Source of the DNA: SZUA-430 sp034440355
GTDB lineage: Bacteria; Pseudomonadota; Alphaproteobacteria; Micropepsales; Micropepsaceae
Direction of reading: 5' to 3'
Length of the DNA stretch: 64,000 nt
Assembly: GCA_034440355.1 (NCBI GenBank)
Contig: JAWXBY010000001.1
Span: forward strand, 33,452 to 97,451
Each line of letters begins with the position of its first letter. The first letter of the stretch is position 1. A program made the position numbers and the translations under genes. This document shows, one piece after another, positions 27,241 through 36,013 of this stretch. Under the pieces are notes generated by a model. The model saw only the letters and a program-made list of their open reading frames with translations, was not told where the DNA came from and did no database searches.

Positions 27241-29340
27241 TCAATCACAGATGAAGTCATCAGCCCCCACCGCCCGGCACTGCGGCGGGAAGCCGTGCTT
27301 ACGCCAATAGGCGTAGACGCCGAAATTCTTGACGGTGTTTTTGAACTTTTCCGACCGCCGATACCCGGCAAAAGCCGCGTCCCAAAAAATGGCCGGGGTC
27401 GGCGTGATGTCGTAGAAGCCCAGCGGCCCAAGCAGCTCTGCAAGATCGGCCTGGGGAATGGGCCTCGTCCTCGCGGCGCTGAACCTACGAATGTCGGCGA
27501 TCAATTCCGGGTGACCCCGCTCCGGGTGGCGGTGGGCTTCGTAGAGTTCGTCATGACGGCGCCAGCCGAAGAGAAGGCCGGGCGATCCGCTCGCGGCCTT
27601 GAACAAATGCTCTTGGCCGGTGCGCGCCAAGAGGTGGAATGCGAAATAGAAACTGACGAAGCCCCTGTCGAACGCTTTCCGATAGGCTGCCAGCGCTTCC
27701 GTATCGCGGCCCATGGAAGCAAGAACCTCGACCTGGTTCGACATGCAAGGCGTATAATAGGGCTCGATCTCCAGGCAGCGATTGAAGCTTGCCAACGCCA
27801 CCTCCAGGTTTCCGACATCGGCATAAACAAGTCCGCGCCAGTTGAGTGCGGACGCATTGCGCGGATCGATCGCGATCGCGCGTTCGAAGTCGGCGATGAT
27901 CGCTTCGTAGTCGCCGGGTTTGCGCCGATCTTGAGCGTCCGTCATTCTCAATTTGCCAAGCGCCGCGATCGCCAAAGCGCTTTGCGGATTGATCGCGAGC
28001 GCACGGTTCGCAAACTCGACCAAGCGCTGTTCGATCTCCGCCGGCGACGCGGAAGAGTAGCCATATTCGACCATGAGCGGTTGCAACGCCGCCCGCATTT
28101 CCCACGCGTCGGCGTAATTCGGGTCTTGTTCGACGGCGCGCGCGAGAAACGCTTCGGCCCTGTCGAGATCGCGCCGAGCCAAGAACAAGGGGCGGGCCTG
28201 AAGGAACAGATCATAGGCTGTCAAATTGTCGGTCGCAGGCACGACGCGCACCTGCGCGGCAGCACCGGCACCCATGGTTTGGTTCAGAGCCTTGACGATG
28301 GCGCGCGCGATCTCGTCCTGGATCGTGAAGATGTTTTCCGTCGTGAGCGGGCGGTCGAACGTTTCCGACCACAGATGCCGGTCCGTCTGCGTATCGATGA
28401 GCTGCGCCGTGATGCGCAGGGTCGCGCCCGCCTTGCGGACCGAGCCTTCGACGACGTGGCGCACGCTGAGCTTCTTGGCGATCTCGGGGATGCCGAGCTC
28501 CTGGCCCTTGAATTGGAACGACGAGGTGCGCGAAGCGACATCAAGCCTCTTCACCTTGGCGAGCACGTTGAGGATTTCCTCCGCCATGCCGTCGGAGAAG
28601 TACGCCTGGTCCTTGGCCGGCGAGAGGTCGGCGAAGGGAAGGACCGCGATCGAGGCCTCGGAGATTGCGGCCTGAGGTGGCGGTTGCCCGCCGTGCGGAA
28701 TGAGAAGCGTCCAACCCGCAACGGCCGCAACAGCGATGGCGGCGGTCGCGGCGATCGCAAGGTTCGCCCACGATAAGGTCTTACGCTTGGCCCAGAGGTT
28801 TTTGACCTGCGCCGTGAGGCCGCGCTTGATGGGCGCGCCCGGCACCAAAGCGAAGACTTCGATCGCCTCCGCCATCTTCGCGAGTTTGACCGTCCCCTTT
28901 GAATGCAGGCTCTGCGCCAGCGGTCCCCTGATCGTGTTGCGGACGTCGGCCGAGACGAGAACCGTCCCGGGAACGGCCTGCGCCATCAACCGCGCGGCGA
29001 CGTTGACGCCGTGGCCCAGGAAGTCGCCGTTGGGCTGCACGACGACATCGCCCAGGTGCACGCCGACGCGGACCTTGGGCTCGCACGTTTCCGCAAGCTC
29101 GAACGCCGCTTCAACCGCGGCAAGGCTCGAGCCGAACTCCAGCATGAACCCGTCGCCGGCGGTATTGAACACGCGTCCGCCGCGCTGGGCGGCGATCCCT
29201 TCGATCACCCTCTTGAGCGCCGCCACCTCCGCCGTCGTACGCGCCTCGTCAGCCTCCGTCCGCGCCGAGTAACCGGCGACGTCGAGGGCCACGATGGTGG
29301 CGAGTTTGCGGGATTGGGTGTGGTCTTCCACACGGGCCAT
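27241..29340 (-). CDS. Class III adenylate/guanylate cyclase with TolB-like and TPR regions, membrane form
   Basis: A 699-residue protein. The class III cyclase domain (about 12-170) has both metal Asp residues, in 'VALDVAGYSARTE' and 'NTAGDGFMLEF', and the transition-state Asn/Arg in 'GHGVNVAARLM', so it should be catalytic. A membrane helix follows at about 190-213 ('AIAATAAIAVAAVAGWTLL'), then a TolB/FlgO-like domain ('SIAVLPFADLSPAKDQAYF') and TPR repeats to about 560. It probably makes cAMP or cGMP under control of the C-terminal region. It has a good sigma-70-type promoter at 29367-29396, nearly the same as that of the paralogue upstream. Confidence 0.88.
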   Translation of the reverse strand: MARVEDHTQSRKLATIVALDVAGYSARTEADEARTTAEVAALKRVIEGIAAQRGGRVFNTAGDGFMLEFGSSLAAVEAAFELAETCEPKVRVGVHLGDVVVQPNGDFLGHGVNVAARLMAQAVPGTVLVSADVRNTIRGPLAQSLHSKGTVKLAKMAEAIEVFALVPGAPIKRGLTAQVKNLWAKRKTLSWANLAIAATAAIAVAAVAGWTLLIPHGGQPPPQAAISEASIAVLPFADLSPAKDQAYFSDGMAEEILNVLAKVKRLDVASRTSSFQFKGQELGIPEIAKKLSVRHVVEGSVRKAGATLRITAQLIDTQTDRHLWSETFDRPLTTENIFTIQDEIARAIVKALNQTMGAGAAAQVRVVPATDNLTAYDLFLQARPLFLARRDLDRAEAFLARAVEQDPNYADAWEMRAALQPLMVEYGYSSASPAEIEQRLVEFANRALAINPQSALAIAALGKLRMTDAQDRRKPGDYEAIIADFERAIAIDPRNASALNWRGLVYADVGNLEVALASFNRCLEIEPYYTPCMSNQVEVLASMGRDTEALAAYRKAFDRGFVSFYFAFHLLARTGQEHLFKAASGSPGLLFGWRRHDELYEAHRHPERGHPELIADIRRFSAARTRPIPQADLAELLGPLGFYDITPTPAIFWDAAFAGYRRSEKFKNTVKNFGVYAYWRKHGFPPQCRAVGADDFICD

Positions 29341-29366
29341 CGACGGAGAGTTTCACGGTCCAGATC

Positions 29367-29396
29367 ATGCTACGCGCGGACGTCGGCTAATGCCAA
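29367..29396 (-). promoter_or_regulatory. Sigma-70-type promoter of the membrane cyclase
   Basis: Minus strand: -35 TTGGCA (29391-29396), 18-bp spacer, -10 TAGCAT (29367-29372), followed by ATGATCTG-like sequence. The same arrangement, with closely similar spacer, precedes the paralogous cyclase (31499-31528). Conservation between the paralogues supports function. Confidence 0.6.
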
Positions 29397-29454
29397 GCAG
29401 CGCCGGAGAGCGAGGCGAGGGGCACGACGGAGGCGAGATTGCGGGCCGTGGCGC

Positions 29455-31463
29455 TCAAAACGCGAAAGCCTCCTTTGGAATGCTCCGCGCCTTTTCGCAC
29501 GCGGCCTTGAAGTCGTAGGGCACCTCGTCTACGCAGTCGGGCCATTTTTGTGTCGCGAGCCAGAACTCGACGAGGCCGAGGCGGGCGCAGAGCCGCACGA
29601 AGCGCGGATCGTTCCGGATTTCCGGCATCCCTTTCCAAAACAGCATACCGGTGCGGTAGCCGTCCGGACCGATCATGTCGTCGGCGGTGCCCCGCGGTCC
29701 AAGGTGGGCGCTTTCGACGACGCGATAGACATCGTCAACCAGGCCCAGGTGAGCCGCATACACAAGCCGCGTGACATCCACCGAGCCGGTCCTTGCGACA
29801 TGTGCTTCAAGCGCATCGCACATCGCGCCGATGTTCTCCGCCGTCGGGTTGCGCTTGGCGCGGACGATATCAGGCCGTCTTCGAACTCGCGCCCCGCCAG
29901 GTTCGCCGCCGGTGCGAGCAGCCTGTCCACCGCCGGCCAATCGTTCAAAAGGGCGAAGGCGCGCAGCAGAGTCGCGACCGGATAAGTCATTCCCGGCGAG
30001 CGTGCCATGAGGTCTTGGAGAAGCGGGATCGCCTCGGCCACTTGTCCGATGGCCATTCGGGCCATCGACGTCATCATCACCAACATCGGGTTGAGCGGAT
30101 CTGACGAATAAAACTCCTCCGTAATCTGGGCGCATTCGCGGGCCCGTCCGATCGTGCGGGCATGCCAGCCGACATAAATCTGCCCCTCGCCGCGACCCGG
30201 CGCCCGTCGAACGCGCTCCATTGTCGCGTCCAACGCGATGAAACTGCCATACGGAGGCAAGTTGAAATATTGCGCGGTCAGGGCATCGACGTTTTGCGGG
30301 TCGAGCGCCAGAGCTCGTTCCGCTTCGCGCGTCACCAAGGCGGCAGACGCGGCGCGTTCCGCGAACGGCTGAAACAAGCGCGCCCAGGCGCGGAGATATG
30401 CCAGCCTTCCCCAAGCCTCCGCGAAGTCGGGCGCGCGCTGGAGAGCGGCCTCCAACAGTCCAATGCTCGCGCGCAACTCCGGCGGCGCATACAACTTGAC
30501 GCTGCTGCGCAGATAGAGGTCGTAGGCCACCGGATCGATAGCCTTGGTCGAAAAACTCGTGAACGTCTGGTGCAGGGCGCCGGCAATCGCTTCGGAAATC
30601 TCGTCCTGCACAGCGAACGTATCGTCGAGGCCGCGGTCATAGTGCTCCGACCACAGGGTGGTGTGCGACGCTGCTTCGACGAGATGGGCGGCGATGCGCA
30701 CGCGTGCGCCTGCCCGGCGCACCGAGCCGTCGAGCAAGTGGCTGCATTTCAGCGTGCGCGCCGCCTCGCTCTTCTTCTCGCCGCGAAACTGAAAGCTCGA
30801 CGTGCGTCCGATGACCTTCAGCTTCGCGCCGCGCGACAAACGTTGGATGATCTCCTCGCTGATGCCGTCGGAGAAGAATTGCATCTCGGGATCCGTCGAC
30901 AAATTGTCGAACGGCAGCACGGTAAGGATGGGTTCGGCATCCTTCGGCCGCGTCGCCCCGGTCGCCAATGCGGCGACAGTCAGCGCAAACGCCTCGATCG
31001 TCTCGGCCATCTTGTCGAGCTTGAGCATGCCGCGCGACTGCAGGCGATCGGCGATCGGGCCGCGGATCGTTTGTCGAACAGTCGCTGAGACCAAAGCTGC
31101 GCCTGGCGACGATTGCGCCATGAGGCGCGCAGCGACGTTGACGCCGTGGCCGAGGAGATCGCCATTCGGTTGCACCACAACGTCGCCCAGGTGTACGCCG
31201 ACGCGCACTTTCGGTTCGCACGTTTCGGCGAGTTCTAACGCGGCTTCGACAGCGGCAAGGCTCGACCCAAAGTCCAACATGAAGCCGTCACCGGCCGTGT
31301 TGAATACGCGACCGCCGTGGCGCGCGGCTATGCCCTCGATCACCTTGCGCAGCGCGGCTACTTCCGCGGTTGTTTTCGCCTCGTCAGCTTCGGTGCGCGC
31401 CGAATAGCCCGCGACGTCCAGCGCGACGATGGTGGCGAGCTTGCGGGCTTGGGCGTCGGTCAT
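29455..31463 (-). pseudogene. Second cyclase-TolB-TPR gene, interrupted by a one-base frameshift
   Basis: A paralogue of the gene at 27241. The cyclase domain is intact ('VALDVAGYSARTE', 'NTAGDGFMLDF', 'GHGVNVAARLM'), followed directly by a TolB-like domain ('ILTVLPFDNLSTDPEMQF') and TPR-type repeats; the membrane helix of its sister is missing, so it should be cytoplasmic. Near base 29871 the frame breaks: 'GREFEDGL' is followed in the next frame by 'DIVRAKRNPTAENIGAMCD' and on to 'PKEAFAF'. Adding one G (GGCCTGGATATC instead of GGCCTGATATC) restores one frame of about 669 residues. It is either a real recent mutation or a sequencing error in a short run. The frame without repair ends at 29673. 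Confidence 0.82.
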
Positions 31464-31498
31464 GAAGACTTTCGGCTGGGGCGTGCGGATTGCAGATC

Positions 31499-31528
31499 AT
31501 GCTAAGCCGGGACACGGGCTAACTCCAA
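31499..31528 (-). promoter_or_regulatory. Sigma-70-type promoter of the frameshifted cyclase
   Basis: Minus strand: -35 TTGGAG (31523-31528), 18-bp spacer, -10 TAGCAT (31499-31504). It matches the promoter of the neighbouring paralogue in spacing and in most spacer bases. Confidence 0.6.
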
Positions 31529-31723
31529 GCCGAGCCTAAAAAGCGCGAAAGGGAAGCCCACGCCCAAACAATACCAATGACCGTTTCCGGCGAATTGGAG
31601 CCGCATGGCTGCACCGCCTCGAGTGACCGGTTAGGAGCAAGCCTGCCGCTTTGCAGGAGGCGCAATAGAATTACGGACACGTGCCGATCTCGAGCGACTG
31701 GCGCCTAAGGCATGCAGCACTCC

Positions 31724-32143
31724 TCAATCCGGCGACACGTCAATCCCGACCGAGTCCCGGATCCCCACGCGCTCGACCTCCGGCCCGGCGTAGCCGATGC
31801 GCAGAATGCGGGTCGAGTTCGTGTAGGGCAGGTTGGCGAAGGTGACCACGCCCGGCGCCTTGGACGTCGGCGTAATCGCACCCAGCGCCATGACGAGAAG
31901 GTTCGGGTTGCTCAACACGTCGGGGTCGTAGGTCACCGTCACGGTGTGCGTCGTGTTGCAGTCGCGGGTGATCGGCATCCGCATGAGAAGCGGCCTCAAC
32001 GTCACCACCTCTCCGTCCCCGTGCTGGAGATTGCACGACACGGGCACCGTCGCGCGCACTTCGACGCGCGCGCTATCCGCCGACGCCGGCGCAACGGCGA
32101 GGCACAGGGCGACGACCGCCGCCGCCTTCATCACAGGCTTCAT
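31724..32143 (-). CDS. Pilin-like exported subunit (chaperone-usher type)
   Basis: A 139-residue protein from MKPVMKAAAV with a signal peptide ending 'APASA'. The mature start 'SARVEVRATVPVSCNL' follows the pattern shared by all subunits of this cluster: alternating hydrophobic residues, then the first Cys. A second Cys lies in 'TRDCNTTHTV'. It ends 'VGIDVSPD'. GAGGGA precedes the chosen ATG; the frame extends upstream but without a signal peptide there. It is last in the pilus operon. Role inferred: minor pilin or cap. Confidence 0.7.
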   Translation of the reverse strand: MKPVMKAAAVVALCLAVAPASADSARVEVRATVPVSCNLQHGDGEVVTLRPLLMRMPITRDCNTTHTVTVTYDPDVLSNPNLLVMALGAITPTSKAPGVVTFANLPYTNSTRILRIGYAGPEVERVGIRDSVGIDVSPD

Positions 32144-32230
32144 CCTTGCATCCCTCGATCGTCCGCCGAGAGAGTCGGAGGAAAGTGCTAACGCTTCCTT
32201 GCGCGGCATGATGTTTCCCCTCATGGCCCT

Positions 32231-33328
32231 CTACTCCGGCGTCACGGTGATGGTGAGCAGGTCTTTGTACGTGCCCGACGGACGCCCGCTCACGTCGCCG
32301 ATCGTGACCACCATCGGATAGCTCGTCCCGTCAAGCGACACCGGCGGCGAAACGTCGGTCTCCGCCGGCCCCGGATCCAGCACCATGGTGACGTTGTTCA
32401 GCTTCAGCGCATACGGCACCACGGCCGGCAGCGTCTTGTGCTTCAGCTTGCCCTTGTTCTGCGAGACGACCTGGATCGTAACGCCGCTCGTCGCGCGCAC
32501 CTGCACCCGGGCCGACCGTATCTCGCCGGTGTTCAGCGTGTTGAAGTCCAACTCGTCGACGCTCCACGCGCCCCAAGAGCCCGACGCGCCCGCAATGTTC
32601 ACCTGCGCGCGCCCTTCGACCACGGCGTTGGCCGGAGCGGTCGCCACCGTCCCGAGTCCGCCGCCGCCCGCGCGATAGAGTTTGAAGCTCAGCATATTGC
32701 TGTAATCGCCCGCCGGCGCGATCAGGCCCGACGGCACCTTGACCTTGACGGTGATGAGCTTCGTCTTGCCGACGCCGCCCTGCAGGGAATGCCACCCGCG
32801 CGGCTCGCCGATGTCGTTCTCATAATCGTCGCCGTCGGTCGTCTCGACCACATAGCGCAACTTGTCGCCCATCCTGCGGAAATAGCGCGTGCTCGACGAC
32901 CCGGCGCTAGCGACCGCCAGCGACAGATTGCACGCCTCCGCCGACTGGTTCACCGCCTCGACGGTAAACACAACGCTCGCCGACACACCGTCGAACGGAT
33001 CGTAGACGACTGTCGGCACGGCAGAGACGGCGCCGATCGTGGCGCTGCACGACGACGACCCGCCGCCGCCGGTGGCAAACGCGGGCGTCGTCAGTAGCAC
33101 GGACGCGAGAGCGGCAACCACAACTCCCCTCGCCCTTCCTTTAGGAAGGGAGAGGGGCCGGGGGTGAGGGAAGGTCCCGTCACCCAGCTGAGCTTGCCCA
33201 AACGTTTCGGGGACACGACAAACGCTCCGCGTGGCAGCATCCCTCACCCCCAACCCCTCTCCCTTCACAGAAGGGCGAGGGGAGATCCGAAGCACCTTCC
33301 GGTCGTCACGGTTAGCGAGCGCATCCAT
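32231..33328 (-). CDS. Two-domain pilus tip/adhesin protein with repeat-derived N-terminal extension
   Basis: A 365-residue protein with two pilin-like halves: 'SCSATIGAVSAVPTVVYDPF' with an early Cys, and a C-terminal half ending 'SGTYKDLLTITVTPE', the usual end of spore-coat-U/Csu-like pilins. Two-domain tip adhesins such as CsuE have this build. The ATG at 33328 lies two bases past the usher stop, suggesting coupled translation. Codons about 15-68 are a twin palindromic repeat, so the signal peptide ('GVVVAALASVLLTTPAFA') begins only at about residue 69. A GTG at 33121, right after AGGGGAG in the repeat, is an alternative start. Confidence 0.7.
   Translation of the reverse strand: MDALANRDDRKVLRISPRPSVKGEGLGVRDAATRSVCRVPETFGQAQLGDGTFPHPRPLSLPKGRARGVVVAALASVLLTTPAFATGGGGSSSCSATIGAVSAVPTVVYDPFDGVSASVVFTVEAVNQSAEACNLSLAVASAGSSSTRYFRRMGDKLRYVVETTDGDDYENDIGEPRGWHSLQGGVGKTKLITVKVKVPSGLIAPAGDYSNMLSFKLYRAGGGGLGTVATAPANAVVEGRAQVNIAGASGSWGAWSVDELDFNTLNTGEIRSARVQVRATSGVTIQVVSQNKGKLKHKTLPAVVPYALKLNNVTMVLDPGPAETDVSPPVSLDGTSYPMVVTIGDVSGRPSGTYKDLLTITVTPE
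33125..33284. repeat. Family A twin palindromic repeat inside a coding region
   Basis: Two inverted half-elements (33126-33171 and 33240-33283), each itself a hairpin (CCCCTCGCCCTTCC paired with GGAAGGGAGAGGGG), separated by about 68 bases. The same twin structure occurs at 39804, 42547 and 43198. This copy lies within the 5-prime coding end of the tip-protein gene and keeps the frame open. Confidence 0.85.
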
Positions 33329-33330
33329 GA

Positions 33331-35991
33331 TCAATTCCCTTTTTCTTTGACCGTGATCGTACCGACGTCGATCACGCCTTTGCTGCCGTCCGGCACTTCG
33401 ATGTCGACGACGATGTCGAGCGCGGGGCCCAGCACCATCTGGTATTTGCCGGGCGCGAGGCCTTCGGCGAAGAACCGCCCGCCGCTGTTCGTGAACACCA
33501 GCACCGGCTTGAACCCTTCGCGCCCGACCGCCCGCACTTCGCCGCCCAGCAGCGACAGAGGCTTCCCGTCCGTGGCCAACAGATTGCCCATCACGACGTG
33601 CGACGCGTCCGAGCCCACGGTGACCGCGTAGCCGGAGGCGGGGCCCGGGAACAAATCGTATTGGCCCGTGCCGACGTTATAGCCGGCCGGCAAATCCTCG
33701 ACGTCCACGTAGACGCTCTGCGGCTGATACGAACCGCCGGCGCTCACCAACGCGGGCCCGAAGAAATCCGTCTCCGCCTCGCGCGACTTCGACCCTTTGT
33801 TCTGCGTCACGCCGACGGCCGAGCCTTCCAGCGTCTCATGCGCGCGCACGATGGCGAAGCGCTGCCCGACGGGACGCCCCACCGCAATGTCGCCGTCGGC
33901 AAACGCCAGCTGCGTGCCGAGGGTGTAAGAGGTGCGCTGCGACTGGATCTCCGACATCGCATTGTCCGCGATCGCGTCGTGCTGCAGCAGCGCCGCAAAG
34001 CGGTTGGCGTTGTAGGCGAACTCGCCCGTGCCCGTCAGCCGGTCGTTGTCGCGAAGCACCGACGCGCGCACGCCGTAATCGCCAAGCTCGTTCCGTTGAA
34101 AGCGCAAATACTCGGCCTGATACTGATCGTTCTGCGAGTCATAGGACGCGCGCACATTCTCGCGGTCCGAGAGCGGGATCGAGAGCGACAGCAGAAACCG
34201 GTTGTCGTCCAGCTCGCCGTTGCGCTCCGTCCGCTCGTTCGACGCCGTCACGTCGGCAAAGCCCAAATTCCGGCTCACCGAAATGCCATAGCGCGCCTCG
34301 TTCGGCTCCAGATCGCGCCCCTGCGTGAACGACGCCGACACGCCCAAACCGAAGTCATAAGGCAACTGCGTCGAGAACCGCCCGCGCAGCTCATATTCCA
34401 CGGGCTCATCCGGCACCGGCGTCCCGACGCTGGCGAAACTCTCGCTGGTGTAGAGGTAGGAGAGGTTCACCTGCGGGTTCCTGAAGAACCCGATCTCCTC
34501 CGCCGACGCCTCATAGCTGACCAAATACGAATGCCCGGAGAGCGCGCCGTCGATATCGCTCCACCCGGTGACGACGCCCAGCGTGCCGATCGGCGTCGCC
34601 CAGCCGAGCTCGGCCCCCGCCAGCCACTGCAGCTGATCCATCTGGAAATTGCCGCCGACGGTGATGTCGTCGAGCAAGCCGTATCGCGCGTAGGCCGAGA
34701 ACGTCGCGTTGTTGTCGTCGTATTGCAGCCCGTCGCCGGTCTCGTCGCGGATCTGCGGCAAGCCCGCGGTCGCGCCGAATTCCCAAATCCCCGGCGACAG
34801 CAACTTCGCGGAGAAGAACTGCGAGAACGCCGCAATCAGCCGCCGCCCATATTCGTCGACGACGTAAAGCTCCACGTCGTTCAACCCGTTGAACAGCGGA
34901 AAGTCTTTGAGGTCGTACTGCCCCGCCTCAAGCCTAAGCGTGCGGATCACGGTCCCGTTCACGACCACGTCCACCGTCGCTGCGCGATCCAGCGAAAAGC
35001 GGAACAGCCCCGACGGCCGCACGTTGCGAAACGGCTGCAGCTCGCCGTACTGCCGCTGGAACGACAGCCCGCCCAAAATCGGCGACGACTGAAACCCCGC
35101 AGGCACCGGCGTCACGTCGCCCGCGGAATAGCGCAGCGCATTGTCCGTATCGTCGTACATCAGCACCGCGTTGCCGCGATGAAACGGATCGCTCGCCGCC
35201 TCGTCGTATTCGCCCTGCGCGAAGAAATACAAACCCTCGTGCCCGAAAATATTCCCGGCAAAGTCGGCCGACACGCGAAACGGATCCCAGCCCTGCGACG
35301 ACGACGGCGACCACACATAAGCCTGCCGCGCCGTCATGGTCAGCGAGGCCGCCACAACGGCCGGATCGATGGTGACCAACGTCGGCCGCCCGCGATCCGT
35401 CTCGTCGACGGCCGACAGCGACTGCCCGCCTTGCTGATCGACGGGAATGGTGACGCGCAGTTCCAGCTTCGCGGTGTCATAGGCGATGACGATGCCCGCC
35501 GGCTGAAACGCTTCGATCGCCACGATCTGCTGCCCGCCCGACAACAGCTTCAACGCCGCCGTCATCTCCGGCGACAAGCGTTCGCCGAGCAACCCGATGA
35601 ACCGCTCGACGTTGACGGCGATATGCCCATCGGGCGAAGCCGCCACCGGCACGTCGCCGAGATACGCGCCCTGAAAAATCAGCGGCAAGGTGAGGTTATA
35701 AGTGCGCACCGTCTGCGCGATCTGCACCTCGTCCGAAGCCGTCGTCCCGCGAACCTCCGCCACCGGCCCACGCAAAGCAGCATCGGCCAGGGCAGGGGAG
35801 GCGCCGAGCAGCGCGCACGCGAAGAGGATGAGCGCGCGTCGCCCCCCTCCACCGCTGACGCGGTCCCCCTCCCCCGCTAAAGCGGGGGAGGATAAACGAC
35901 GGCGCACCTCATCCTCCCCCGCTTTAGCGGGGGAGGGGGACCACCGCGAAGCGGTGGTGGAGGGGGGCGACGCTGCACCAACGCGGAACAT
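33331..35991 (-). CDS. Fimbrial outer-membrane usher (FimD/PapC/CsuD family)
   Basis: An 886-residue usher that assembles pilin-chaperone complexes through the outer membrane. Visible are the N-terminal domain after the signal peptide ('LILFACALLGASPALADA'), the barrel region with 'PFRNVRPSGLFRFSLDR', 'VVNGTVIRTLRLEAGQYDL' (plug-proximal) and 'NDVELYVVDEYGR', and C-terminal domains with 'YVDVEDLPAGYNVG' and 'NSGGRFFAEGLAPGKY'. Length fits the family. Its odd feature is the start: residues about 8-50 are encoded by a family B twin repeat, pushing the signal peptide to about residue 53, and no ATG/GTG/TTG lies between repeat and signal peptide. The upstream chaperone stop is 22 bases before the ATG. 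Confidence 0.88.
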   Translation of the reverse strand: MFRVGAASPPSTTASRWSPSPAKAGEDEVRRRLSSPALAGEGDRVSGGGGRRALILFACALLGASPALADAALRGPVAEVRGTTASDEVQIAQTVRTYNLTLPLIFQGAYLGDVPVAASPDGHIAVNVERFIGLLGERLSPEMTAALKLLSGGQQIVAIEAFQPAGIVIAYDTAKLELRVTIPVDQQGGQSLSAVDETDRGRPTLVTIDPAVVAASLTMTARQAYVWSPSSSQGWDPFRVSADFAGNIFGHEGLYFFAQGEYDEAASDPFHRGNAVLMYDDTDNALRYSAGDVTPVPAGFQSSPILGGLSFQRQYGELQPFRNVRPSGLFRFSLDRAATVDVVVNGTVIRTLRLEAGQYDLKDFPLFNGLNDVELYVVDEYGRRLIAAFSQFFSAKLLSPGIWEFGATAGLPQIRDETGDGLQYDDNNATFSAYARYGLLDDITVGGNFQMDQLQWLAGAELGWATPIGTLGVVTGWSDIDGALSGHSYLVSYEASAEEIGFFRNPQVNLSYLYTSESFASVGTPVPDEPVEYELRGRFSTQLPYDFGLGVSASFTQGRDLEPNEARYGISVSRNLGFADVTASNERTERNGELDDNRFLLSLSIPLSDRENVRASYDSQNDQYQAEYLRFQRNELGDYGVRASVLRDNDRLTGTGEFAYNANRFAALLQHDAIADNAMSEIQSQRTSYTLGTQLAFADGDIAVGRPVGQRFAIVRAHETLEGSAVGVTQNKGSKSREAETDFFGPALVSAGGSYQPQSVYVDVEDLPAGYNVGTGQYDLFPGPASGYAVTVGSDASHVVMGNLLATDGKPLSLLGGEVRAVGREGFKPVLVFTNSGGRFFAEGLAPGKYQMVLGPALDIVVDIEVPDGSKGVIDVGTITVKEKGN
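35839..35972. repeat. Family B twin palindromic repeat in the usher 5-prime end
   Basis: An inverted pair: GTCGCCCCCCTCCACCGC on the left is mirrored on the right (about 35955-35972), and both halves contain the hairpin CCCCCGCTAAAGCGGGGG or its CTTTAGC form. A solitary half-copy is at 44961-44990. It is related in style, not sequence, to family A. It is read in frame as part of the usher. Confidence 0.8.
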
Positions 35992-36013
35992 GAGCGCGCC
36001 CGCCCGCCGCCGC

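Noticed and set aside
29865..29880. Programmed ribosomal frameshift in the second cyclase
   Set aside because: No slippery heptamer or strong downstream structure is visible, and one added G restores the frame, so mutation or sequencing error is simpler.
33598..35880. 760-codon plus-strand frame opposite the usher gene
   Set aside because: A shadow of the usher codon pattern; Arg-rich with no recognisable motif.
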